A stretch of DNA of 64,000 nt from Bedellia somnulentella (Eukaryota; Arthropoda; Insecta; Lepidoptera; Bedelliidae), in assembly GCA_963576735.1 (NCBI GenBank), contig OY755178.1, positions 16,678,001 to 16,742,000 of the forward strand, in the 5' to 3' direction. This document shows, piece after piece, positions 54,480-64,000 of the stretch. The position numbers and the translations under genes were made by a program. The number at the start of each line of letters is the position of its first letter. The first letter of the stretch is position 1. The notes beneath the pieces are model-generated. The model did not search any database. It saw nothing but the letters and a program-made list of their open reading frames with translations, and was not told the DNA's origin.

Positions 54480-55688
54480 ATGGACGGGGATACGGAAAAC
54501 GTTACTTCCATATTACATAGAAACAGAACTTTATCCAAACGTGGTGTACTCGTGAGAGAAAAAGCTATAAGAGAATCTATGGTATCTGATTCTACTTCAG
54601 GAATTGAAAAAGATAACCAAGAAGACGATACCGCTAGCGTGCGTTCCGTTTCCCAATCTTCATTCAGTCAGGATACAGAAGCTGGACTAAAGCTACCAAA
54701 TACAATTCAAGAGTCTAGTGATCCAATTAAAGATGCGATACTAACAGAAAATCCAACAAGTGAGGGTGTCAAATTTGCAGATTTCGATGATGTTGATAGC
54801 ATTTGTTCCGATGTCGAGAATACACAAAAACCAAATATACCAGACGGAGGCTGGGGTTGGGTTGTTGTTATGTCATCATTCATAATTTCTATGATTGCCG
54901 ATGGTATAAGTTTTTCTTTTGGTCTGCTCTATATAGAATTTTTGGATGAGTTTGAAGCTAGTAAATCTACCACAGCATGGATTGGAAGTTTGTTTATTGC
55001 TGTTCCATTGCTATCAGGTCCAATAATGAGTGCTTTGGTGGATAGATATGGTTGCAGAAGTATGACTATCTTAGGAGGTCTGATTTCAACGTTAGGGTTT
55101 GTTTTAGCATCGATATCCACATCTTTGGAAATGATGATGATAACTTTCGGTGTTATCGCGGGATTAGGTCTTGGGTTAGTTTACGTCACTGCTGTGGTAT
55201 CCATCGCTTATTGGTTTGATAAAAACCGTACATTAGCAGTAGGCCTGGGAGCATGTGGCACTGGCGTTGGTACATTTGTTTACGCTCCTATGACGCAATA
55301 CTTCATTGAAGAATATGGCTGGAGAGGAACAATTCTGCTCCTTGCTGGAACGTTACTAAATCTTTGCGTTTGTGGTACAGTAATGAGAGATCCGGAATGG
55401 TGGATTTTGGAACAGAAAAAACAACTCGCAAACAGTAATAGATCGAAAAATTCTAGTTCTATGTCGATATCAGGTCGTTCTAATGGTGGTGAATCGATAT
55501 ATCCTGGAATTGAAGAGTTGAGGCTGTTGATAAAAAGCGGTCATCCACCGGATTATATTCTTACGCAATTGGCAGCTTCAATACAACATGCTGAGAATTT
55601 GGAGTCGACGACGCAAATGAATGCTAACACCAAAATTAAAGGCAATTCTCTTGTTCAGCTACCTACATTCATGAAGCAAAGCGAAAAG
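54480..55688 (+). CDS. SLC16-type monocarboxylate transporter, exon 1 (coding)
   Basis: The product is a major-facilitator membrane transporter of the SLC16/monocarboxylate (MCT) family, expected in the plasma membrane and moving monocarboxylates or related small molecules; the substrate cannot be told from sequence. This exon gives residues 1-403: a polar N terminus (1-120), the family signature IPDGGWGWVV near 120-129 at the start of TM1, TM2-TM6 between about 165 and 300 (including ALVDRYGCRSMTILGG and YWFDKNRTLAVGLG, the TM4-5 signature region), then the start of a long cytoplasmic loop. The ATG is the first in frame. The exon ends AGCGAAAAG/gtaaag in phase 0. The in-frame extension beyond the donor is intronic. 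Confidence 0.92.
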
Positions 55689-55734
55689 GTAAAGATTCTT
55701 GTTCATTTATTTAATACCATTACAAGTCACTACC

Positions 55735-55905
55735 TCTGTCTACACACGGGTTTCGTAAGAGGCAACTAAGTCTATTGGGTTTCTTAATTGGCTTTTGGGC
55801 GATGCGGTTAGAGACCCATCACTAACGATACTTTATTTCTACCATCCTGTCCCTTATCAACTTCCAAATGTGGCTGAGGAGTTTTTAGCTCGGAAGCCCT
55901 GGCCC
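55735..55905 (+). repeat. R245 copy, degraded, in transporter intron
   Basis: cgggtttcgtaagaggcaac, ttttgggcgatgcggttaga and ccaaatgtggctgaggagtt; the 3' tail is lost. Confidence 0.75.
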
Positions 55906-56053
55906 TTGACTGGACTTGGCTATTGACTGTGTCGAGGTTATTTTGTTAATCAAACTTAGGAATACAGTCATTTAATTACAAATTAATACAATGTCATGTC
56001 ACTTCACGTACTAATAGAAATATAAATTATATTATTCTGATTGTAATTTTCAG

Positions 56054-56518
56054 GTCCCCATAGAAGTTCTAGAAGGTTTGATGTCCAACAAGCGACTTTA
56101 CAATATCCTTCTGGTTAACTATCCCTCCTTACTTAATAACTTTAGAAGTAGTTCCGAACAAAAACTACCAACAGAAAGTTGGGAAGACACTCATTTTCAG
56201 CCTGTTGTTTCTGTTGCCCTGAAAGCTATGAAGAGAGATAAAAGTACTGAGAGAGAAATAGAAGAAGCAGAAGTCCTTTTACCAGTTAACGGCATAGATG
56301 TGAAAGTCGTAAAAAAGCAGGATAGTAAAGGAGAGAAGAGAGAATGGCTAAAGAAACAATTTTCGGTAAACTATCATTATCTGAAAGACCTACGGATGCC
56401 CAAAAACTCCATTATGCATAGGAACGCAATGATGAATATATCGAAGTATAGATTGAGAGCATCTTCGTGTCCTAATATATACAAGAATTCGATGATCACC
56501 ATCAATGAAAAGGAAGAA
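56054..56518 (+). CDS. SLC16-type transporter, exon 2 (cytoplasmic loop)
   Basis: Acceptor attttcag, donor gtaagt, phase 0 at both ends, 155 codons. Starts VPIEVLEGLMSNKRLYNILL and ends MITINEKEE. It is hydrophilic and rich in K/E; it forms the remainder of the large loop between TM6 and TM7, a variable region in MCT proteins. In-frame reading past 56518 is intron. Confidence 0.85.
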
Positions 56519-57371
56519 GTAAGTTTTTATTTGTTACTGAAAATACTCAAACACTTCGCCAGACCAAGTTAAGGACATATTTTGCTTTGTTTGAGAGTAG
56601 CTATAAAAGTTTTACATGTACTTAATGAAAAAAAAGCTAAAATTGTCTCAGGCATTCAAACTATCAGTCGTTGCCAGGCTTCAACATTTTTTTGCTTGCA
56701 CCTCCAGTACAGATTGAATTGCTCAAATCAATTGTTATCATAATAGCAGTTTTTTCCAAGTTTTTTACAGTCTCGCTTTTGAATGATGATGTGAAGTCTA
56801 TTCGGAAAGAATATATTATTAAATTACATATATCACGGTCATGGCTATTATATAGAAGTGGTAACCGTTTCTTAAGCATTAACAATATTCATTCATCAAC
56901 AATGCAAGAGGAAAAGATGATGAACTAAAAAATCGTTAACGAAACTGCTAAAACATAACATTGTTTGAATAGTCTAGAACACATGGGTTCATGGGTTATT
57001 TCATTTCTTCCCAGTGCTTAAACAGTATATCAATTTTAAATTGTAAAAATCTAGCTTAAAATAATCATAAAAAAAGTTGACTTACTAGAAACAAGAGTAA
57101 ATGCGGTGGTAAGTTTGTTTACAATCGTTCATGTCGTTCTACCTTGCGGCGTGTAAATATTACATTTTAATTTAAGTAAGATCATTTAATGTCAAGATTA
57201 ATTAATACACAAGAAAAAGAAAGATAATAAAATATTTAAAATAATATTTTACATAATTCATAACATGTCTTAATCTTAATACAGTGATCGATCACACAAA
57301 ATTAATCTAATTATTCCACGGCCAGTCTTAGTCGTTACTCTATGTTAAAGTAATTTTATCACAATTTCCAG

Positions 57372-57593
57372 AAATGGTACGCGTCTTGCTTCTCCTGCTT
57401 TGCGGAATACTTCGACGTGTCCCTGTTCTTCGAGTGGCACTTCTTCCTCTTGTGCTTCGGAACCATCGTCCTCTTCGTTTGGTTCATCGTGCCGTACTTC
57501 TACCTCGCTGAGCACATGATCAACATCGGCTTTAGTGAAGATGATGGGGCGGTTATGCTCAGCTTGATCGGAATCACTAATACTATTGGCATG
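57372..57593 (+). CDS. SLC16-type transporter, exon 3 (TM7-TM8)
   Basis: Acceptor acaatttccag, donor gtatgt, phase 0, 74 codons. Reads KWYASCFSCFAEYFDVSLFF, then WHFFLLCFGTIVLFVWFIVP and HMINIGFSEDDGAVMLSLIG ITNTIGM. It carries the TM7 helix with the F-D-x-S-L pattern of MCTs and the beginning of TM8. Confidence 0.88.
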
Positions 57594-57725
57594 GTATGTG
57601 TGTATTCATTTTTTTTTAAAGGTCAAAGATGTTCACAGAGGAGACACTTAAGTAACTAAAGTATGTAATTATATCCACTAACCAAAACTGAGGAAAATTA
57701 ATTTGACTTATTTAGAAAAGTTACC

Positions 57726-57919
57726 ATGTAGTGCTGGCTTAAAATGTCACTTACCCCTTTCGACCCACGGGTGTCGTAAGAGACGACTAAAGGTATGGGG
57801 CTTATTAAGTAGTAATTAATAAGTAGAGGGCGATGCGGTTGAAGACCCAGAGCTTCTAGCTTTGAAGATCTGGCTACCCTTTTTTGGGATTTATGGCCGT
57901 GAGTATATGTATATATGTT
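57726..57919 (+). repeat. R245 copy, internal deletion
   Basis: tgtagtgctggcttaaaatg to tggccgtgagtatatgtata, lacking the middle of the element. Confidence 0.75.
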
Positions 57920-58679
57920 ATTTAGAAACAAATGAGGAAATGATGATTCGGACATAGGCTCTAGCTACCCTTCTTTTACATCATGACTCACGGTCACTTA
58001 AACTAGTGATAACTAAGCTTGCAGTGCTGGAGTTTACACCCACACCTGCTCCATAAGTCGCGTCATACGACATCATGGGAAAAGTCGGGGAAGAGCTATT
58101 CTGAACGACAATATGACCATATAAAAAAATATTTTTTATATTATGTACTCTGGTTCTTTTTGTAGGAATGCTATTAAAGTTTACGCCTGCAAAAACAGTT
58201 GTACAGTTTCGCACAGAGTTCTGTTTATAAAAACAAAACGTATTTTAGCTAAAAAGGCGTAACAAAGTATAATGGTTTGGGTCGACACAGAAACAAGTCT
58301 TACAGTCTCATACATACATAAATTTCATATATATTTTCTTATTGGGGTAGTCAAAGGCTATCAAACCACTTTTGTACGATCAACAAACAATGAACTCCTG
58401 CATTTTAAGCACATTTTCTATTTAATCTAAATTCATCTACATTAAAAATATAACATAACATAACATAAACGTTCATGCCGAATATCCCAGAAGGGGTTGG
58501 CAGAGGTATTAATACGAGGGGCATGCCAAAAGAAGTTAGATACTCTTTTCTCATTTAATTGACACTGGCAAGCTATACACCATCTTATAGGCTGTTTTTT
58601 TTGACATATTTGAATATAGAACCCACTTCCTTTATTTATTTTTTATTTCAATGAGCATCATTTTGCCGAGAATCTGGCG

Positions 58680-59345
58680 TAGCGTTGTGTAACTCACTCT
58701 TTTTTAATGAGTATGAGTGAGGGCCTCATTTTACCTCATGAGGTACTCGCGAGGTACCCCTCATTTGAGGCGAGGTAGATGAATGAAATAAACTATATGA
58801 ACGAGTCGATAGTGAGGCGCGCGTAATTTTGCCGCTTTGCACTGAATGAGGCAAAATGAGTTCTAATGTTCTATACCTCGTATTTTTTTTATAAATAAAC
58901 TTATTTTAAACGAATTTAATAAAATTTGGATAAAATACAAATTTTGTAAACTGAAACTAACTTTCTCTAACTGCTTTATTAGTTATTTTACTCACTTCGC
59001 CCCGTTTTCTTCAGCCCTTTAATATCATTAAGCTAATCTAAGGTAAAATTAAAAGGTACAATTTGTAAGAAAACGCTAAAATAAACTGACTTATCATTCC
59101 ATCAAACTGACCCGACTCCTTCAAACGCGACGCGAGCGAGTATAATGTATGTATAGACTCAATCTTTCAATTTTTGTCAGTAACTCACTCACTCAATTTG
59201 GTCGATGCGAGTGCTGCCTCGACTCGCGCCTCGAAAGAGTGAGGAGCTACATGAGGTGGTTCATGTTTCAAATACGAGGACTCCCTCATTTTCTCGCGAC
59301 GAGGAACTCAAACGAGGTACCTCACGAGTGAGGGGCTCATCACTA
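58680..59345. mobile_element. 666-bp hAT-like non-autonomous element
   Basis: Inserted in mariner with an exact 8-bp duplication atctggcg (58672-58679, 59346-59353). Ends TAGCGTTGTGTAACTCACTC and (reversed) TAGTGATGAGCCCCTCACTC match at 14 of 20 positions. The interior is rich in gaggtac / cctcatttt motifs. The undivided mariner copy at 18959 gives the empty site (gagaatctggcgggaattc). No transposase is present. Confidence 0.88.
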
Positions 59346-59871
59346 ATCTGGCGGGAATTCACTTGCAACAGAGCTCAGTCGACGTGATTTTCGCGTTATG
59401 ATTTATTATGACTTTAAAAAAGGTTTAAAAAGCCTAAAGAATGTTTGAACTTTTGGCTTCTACTTTTTGTAAGTCTGCTTGTTCCCGAGCACGCAAGAAA
59501 ACGTTCGTGCAGTCGAAAAACTTATTCGCGTAAATCGACGAATTACATATGTAGAGCTAGAGCGAGAACTAGGAATTATCAGCAGCAATGCAAACCGTAA
59601 TTCACGACCACCTTTCTCTCCGTAAACGATGTTCGAGATGGGTGCCGCACAAACTTACCGATGAGCTGGAAGATCGTCGGGTGGATTGGTGCCTATTCAT
59701 GATAGATAAATTCAACGGAGGCGAGAAAAAAAACGTATATGATATACTGACTGGTGACTGAACATAGCTATATAACTGTGATCCCGAATCAACAGTCGGT
59801 CGTCTGTATGGTGCTTTGAAGACGAGCCAACTCCAACGAAATGTCGCCGTGCACGAAGCACACAGAAACAA

Positions 59872-60258
59872 ATGGTCGCCTCGTTTTTCTGCGAAACGGG
59901 TCATATTGCTACTGTTGTGCTAGAGAATGAAAGAACGGTGAACTCCGAATGGTATGTGATAGTTTGTGCTCCAACAGTAATATCAGCTTGGTGTGACAAG
60001 CGACCGAAGTCAGGAATCCGGCACCTTCTCTGGCACCACGACAATGCGGCGCCGCACACGTCTGCCAGAACACTAGACTTTTTCAACTCGAAAAATGTGT
60101 CAATTTTCCCTCACCCGCCATATTCCCCTGACCTAGCGCCTTGTGATTTTTACTTGTTTCCAAAAATCAAAGAAAAACTAAAAGGAAAGAGGTTTGAAAC
60201 CAAAGAAGATGCGCTGGTTGCCTATAATTTCGAGATTTCTGAGGTATCTAAAGAATAG
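59872..60258 (+). pseudogene. mariner transposase, catalytic C-terminal part
   Basis: 128 codons with WHHDNAAPHTSA and YSPDLAPCDFYLFPKIKEKL. The D of HHDN and the D of APCDF are separated by exactly 34 residues, the DD34D signature of mariner. The first aspartate region lies upstream across stops, so the gene is dead. Confidence 0.88.
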
Positions 60259-60859
60259 TGGTCACAGGTATTTTCCAATTGGTTCAGACATATGGAAAAG
60301 TGTATACGTGCTCAGGATGAATACTTTGAAAAGATCGATACTTGTAATAAAGAATAAATTTTATAACTTTTGAGTATCTAGTTTCTTTTGGCATGCCCCT
60401 CGTACTTCTGAACATCACGTGACTTTGTCACCTTGTGTTCAGAGTACCCACGTTTTGCATGGACAGTGTACTCACGTGATAGGGGGCAAGCCTATCGCCG
60501 TTTTGTACGAATACACTGTCACATGACTAAGTACAACTCAGCCATGTGGGTTTCCTCACGATGTTTTCCCTCACCGTTAACAACCATGATAAATTAACCA
60601 CACATATGTCTTTAGAAAAGACAAATTGGTGTAGGCCCGAACTGGGATTTGAACACTAGTCGTTTGCACGATAACCGGTGTTCTAACCGGTGAGCTATCA
60701 CGGTTGCTTAAAAATGTTACAATTAAAAATATATTTTGTTCTTATAAATTTATTTTTATACACCCTCTTTATCGGTTAAAGAGTTTCATCAACACTCAGG
60801 ACAGAAAACAGGTGACAAAATAACAATATGCAGAGCCTACTCTTTTATGTGATTTGATT

Positions 60860-61120
60860 ACTAGCTGAACGCACCGGCAAACGTTGATTTGTCATAGAAA
60901 TTATTTCTAGGGAATTTCTAGTCGATAAAATAAAATATAATGTTAGGGGTGTGGAACCCTTATCTTATCACTTAGGAGCATATAAAATTGTTATAAGCCT
61001 ATTCTCAGACCTAGCTGTGTGTGAGTTTGTATGTAAATTGCTTTAAAAATTGGTTCAGCCGTTTCGGAGGAATTTGGAGACAAACACAGTGACAAATGAA
61101 TTTTATTTATTAGATATGCC
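60860..61120. repeat. dispersed repeat (tactagctgaacgc type)
   Basis: Starts ctagctgaacgcaccggcaa and ends with gttcagccgtttcggaggaa, then ttattagatatgcc. It is a member of the CTAG-type lepidopteran repeats, probably minus oriented. Confidence 0.5.
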
Positions 61121-61132
61121 AGAAGGGCAAGC

Positions 61133-61262
61133 ACGAGCCGTGTTTAAACTAGTTATCTCGTGGGATAAAGCAGCTATCTCTTACGCACTTACTTAGTATC
61201 GTATACTGCCATCTCATTCTAACCGTTATCGTGTCGATAAAATAGCGCTCGTGCTTGCCCTT
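61133..61262. mobile_element. M135 MITE copy 3
   Basis: aagggcaagcacgagccgtg to cgctcgtgcttgccctt, with CAG at 61130-61132 and 61263-61265. Best-defined borders of the family; internal orientation is opposite to copies 1 and 2. Confidence 0.82.
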
Positions 61263-61522
61263 CAGGATGACACACTGTGTGATTCCTGAACGATGTGATT
61301 TCAGAGAAGGTCAATTGATGATTGGAAGAAAATATAAAAAGTTTAGTTTAGAAAGTTTAGTTAGTTTCAGCTCATTTAACTTGGATTTATATGAACCTGA
61401 TTTGAATGATATTTTTAATGAGGGACAACTAGGAAGGAAGTTTTAAGACGCAATTAGAAAATAATCTAAAAGGTTAAACATGTATTTCCAAAAAATATAT
61501 TTAAAAAATACATTATGCATTC

Positions 61523-61760
61523 ATATATACATACATATCCTAACGGCCATAAATCCCAAAAAGGGGTAGCCAGAGCTGCAGAGCTAGACACAGCCACATT
61601 TCGAAGTTGATAGGAGATAAGATGGTAGAAAATAAGTATCGTTGGTGATGGGTCTCCAACCGCATCGCCCAAAAACCACTTTCAAAAGCTCCATACTCTT
61701 GGTTCCCTCTTACAACACACTTGGGTTGAAAAGGGTACAGTAAGCCGGCACTACACGGCA
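61523..61760 (-). repeat. R245 copy
   Basis: Minus orientation, tacatacatatcctaacggc to taagccggcactacacggca; head slightly shortened. Confidence 0.82.
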
Positions 61761-62013
61761 AATCAAATTGCTTAACTTAACAAAGACTTATTTGTCTGGT
61801 ATGTACCCACCTCTTCAGAACCTTGGAGCCCCAACTGCTATTGGGTCGGATTTAGGTCTCATGACCTGCCCTACAACAGGAGGGAATCTCTGCTTAATCA
61901 GGGATCTGACTATCGGGGTTATTTATTTGTATAGCTTTAAATCATCTTATATTTGCAAAACATAGTATCTTTCGTTAACACTTGCATCGGCTAATAAAAA
62001 AAAAATACATCAG

Positions 62014-62155
62014 CATAGCTTGCACGAGAGACCTTTTTACTAGATATCGCGTAGTATTAAACACCCAGCTCTAACGCACTTATTTAGTTGTCGTATACTG
62101 TAATCTCATTCTAACCGATATCGCGACGATTATATAGCGCTCGTGCTAGGCCTTT
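62014..62155. mobile_element. M135 MITE copy 4, diverged
   Basis: tagcttgcacgagagacc to tatagcgctcgtgctaggcc with atctcattctaaccgatatc inside; clearly older than the other copies. Confidence 0.65.
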
Positions 62156-62226
62156 TGAAAGATATAAGTAGTGGTTATAATAACCAAATAAGATCTTTCC
62201 AATTTCAAAACCGGCTTCCATACGGA

Positions 62227-62310
62227 TACAGATCCACAATCTTTTCTTGGCCGGCGGCGACTACCTACCTACCTAGTCGCCGCCGGCCAAGAAAAGATTG
62301 TGGATCTGTA
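62227..62310. repeat. perfect 37-bp-arm palindrome
   Basis: Arms of 37 bp (62227-62263 and 62274-62310) are exact reverse complements, starting tacagatccacaatcttttc, around a 10-nt loop cctacctacc. The inner part ggccggcggcgac is far more GC-rich than the surroundings. Confidence 0.95.
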
Positions 62311-63261
62311 CGCCTAATAACGCTATGACATTGACGAAAACTGTCATCTCTTAACCTAATTTATGAACAAAACAGCAGTTTGAATTGTATTAGGACGAAG
62401 GTACGCGTAATATGCACGCACTTTTAAACTCCTTTTAACTAAAACGCGCTGTCAGTATAAATATCTTTTTTTTACTATGTCTGTTGTTCAGTGATAAGGT
62501 CAGCTGACTGGGTGAGTGTTCATTTACTCCTTGGTCGAATATGGTCTAATTTTGAAAAGCGGATTTGAGTCCAGGATAAGACACAGAGATGTAAAATTAC
62601 ACTTATATTTAAAAAAAAAAGTTATAGTAGTGTTTACTCAATGTTTTCTTGGCCAAGATCTGGAAACACATACTCTACTATAATTATTTTTATTATATAA
62701 TATCGTAAACAAGCACGCTTATTCTTATGTTAAATAAAAAGTGCTTTTCCGAAAACATTTCCATAGCCACTTCTAGCGCTCTTCGTGCTTAACCAGACTG
62801 CCCTAAAACTACTAATGCGCAGGAAGCCACAAATGTCTTTAATAACTGCGTATTCGCCTTGGAACGACTTCAACACAATGTAGAACAAGTTACTGCCGCA
62901 ATTAGAGTATGTAGCGTTTCCTAAAAATACCCAAGATTATCCACTCCAGCAACTAGTCTCACATGATTGTCGAATCTGTGCCAACAATATTTGGCTTGAC
63001 GCTTTTCTAAATTCGTATCATCTGATGCCGGAGCCACTGATTTACCAAAATAACCATTATTTTGACATTTCTGTACTATAGATAGGATGCATACACGAGA
63101 TGATAAATGATGCATGATCTTGATGCATGCGCTGATTTTGGCATTGAATAAGGGAAGATAGTTCTAAGTGATTTCCTCAGGATCATTATTAATTATTTTT
63201 GCATTAATGAAAATTATGCTGAATGTTGTTTATAATCACCATGAGATAGAAAAGAAACTCA

Positions 63262-63512
63262 AACATACATACATATACTCACGGCTATAAATCCCTAGAA
63301 GGGGTAGCCAGAGCTAAGAAACTAGAAGTTCCTCGGGCACTTTTGGAAAGTTGAGTGGGGAAAAGACGTCAAAATAAAGGTTGTTGTTGGTTGATGAGTC
63401 TCCAACCGCATCGCCAAAAAATCCCTTAAAAGCCCCAATACCGTTAGTCGCCTCTTACGTACACCCACCGGCAGAAATGGAGTAGTGTTATTCTAAGCCG
63501 ACACTACACAGC
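63262..63512 (-). repeat. R245 copy
   Basis: Complete minus-strand copy 130 bp before the last transporter exon in the window. Confidence 0.88.
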
Positions 63513-63645
63513 AAGTAGTATAGTAGTAGAAATCTACTTTCTCATCACAAACAATTCTTTACTTAATGATGAAAAAGTTTCTTATCTTGAAGTTCTGGGT
63601 CCCACTATTTTGAAATTATCAATTATATGTAACTTATCTTCCCAG

Positions 63646-63931
63646 ATTGGACTCGGATGGATTGGTGATCGACCTTGGGTGAGCGTCGGGGCTCTGTATG
63701 CAGTATGTCTTGCTCTCTGTGGCGCTTGTGTGGCGATCATACCATTTGCAACCATCAACTATTGGTTCCTGGCTTCAGTTTGTTGCGTGTTTGGTCTACT
63801 CTTTGCTGGTGCCTTCACGTTTACGCCAAGTCTTCTGGTAGAACTTGTGTCTTTGGACCAGTTTACTTCGGCGTATGGGCTCGTGCTGCTTGCGCAGGGA
63901 ATTGGACATTTGATTGGGCCACCGTTATCTG
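63646..63931 (+). CDS. SLC16-type transporter, exon 4 (continues beyond window)
   Basis: Acceptor tatcttcccag, donor gtaagt, phase 0 in, phase 1 out, 286 nt. Reads IGLGWIGDRPWVSVGALYAV, FGLLFAGAFTFTPSLLVELV and DQFTSAYGLVLLAQGIGHLI GPPLSG. It covers TM8-TM11, with the G-x-x-x-D-R-type loop after TM8 and the conserved S-A-Y-G-L...G-P-P-x-x-G near TM11. The last G begins a codon completed in the next exon, outside the window. Confidence 0.9.
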
Positions 63932-64000
63932 GTAAGTGTGACAGATTGGTTTAGGATAAGGGTTGCTTAGGTTGGCTACAAAATACAAATACGAAATATA

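Larger units (their letters stand above)
58515..60402 (+). mobile_element. mariner copy 3, with hAT-like insert
   Basis: Ends CGAGGGGCATGCCAAAAGAA and its inverse, with TA on both sides. Gross length 1888 bp, of which 666 bp (58680-59345) are a nested element. The N-terminal transposase region has internal deletions and frameshifts; the C-terminal half is largely open at 59872-60258. Confidence 0.93.
58448..60712 (-). repeat. TS SINE split by mariner
   Basis: TS minus strand: 3' part at 58448-58514 (cataacataacataaacgtt ... ggcagaggtattaata) and the rest at 60403-60712 (tacttctgaacatcacgtga to the tRNA head ccggtgagctatcacggttg). The mariner sits at a TA dinucleotide between them. Confidence 0.9.

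Noticed and set aside
55689..55769. Extension of transporter exon 1 to the stop at 55769
   Set aside because: It reads into an R245 remnant after a consensus donor, whereas the spliced join to 56054 keeps phase and family structure.
62143..62328. 61-codon frame across the palindrome
   Set aside because: Created by M135 and palindrome sequence; no coding character.

Overview
The window is nuclear DNA of an insect, most likely a moth or butterfly. The evidence is intron-bearing genes with GT-AG splice sites, an insect-type RpS24, an AT-rich background, and very dense short interspersed repeats, mariner, piggyBac-like, hAT-like and LINE copies of kinds familiar from Lepidoptera. Nothing prokaryotic is present.

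Four transcription units can be supported. (1) 738-12615 (+): the C-terminal seven exons of a PDXDC1-type protein (pyridoxal-dependent decarboxylase domain containing 1; the gene starts left of the window). The exons join in phase to 296 codons plus a stop, with a probable 3' UTR to about 13.75 kb. (2) about 29.4-34.8 kb (+): the 5' end of an unrecognised gene, with a spliced leader, a 13-codon start exon and possibly an 8-nt micro-exon. (3) 44961-45470 (-): complete two-exon ribosomal protein gene RpS24, with a pyrimidine-rich (TOP-like) leader. (4) 54167 to the right edge (+): an SLC16 monocarboxylate-transporter-type gene; four exons are in the window and it continues beyond it.

Everything else is introns and intergenic DNA built largely from repeats. 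I use these names. R245: a repeat of about 245 bp whose oriented end is a hairpin, GCGTGA/CCGTGA and (TATG)n; it has 8-14 bp target-site duplications, so it behaves as a retroposon. TS: a tRNA-derived SINE of about 360 bp. M138 and M135: two short inverted-repeat MITE families. FB140: a fold-back element. LINE traces belong to at least three lineages: a long antisense RT ORF in the PDXDC1 intron, a broken RT at 14-17.6 kb, and 3' fragments of a third type. R245, TS and the third LINE type share the same kind of 3' end (short GC hairpin, GCGTGA-like box, TATG tail), which suggests the two SINEs borrow that LINE's machinery.

Nesting is deep. A 666-bp hAT-like element sits inside a mariner, which sits inside a TS SINE, all inside an intron of the transporter gene. 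A 2.27-kb element with terminal inverted repeats splits a LINE reverse transcriptase between its GVPQG and FADD motifs. In the PDXDC1 gene the third exon in the window has a partial downstream duplicate, and the penultimate exon has several decayed tandem copies. The LINE inserted antisense ends within about 20 nt of a splice acceptor.
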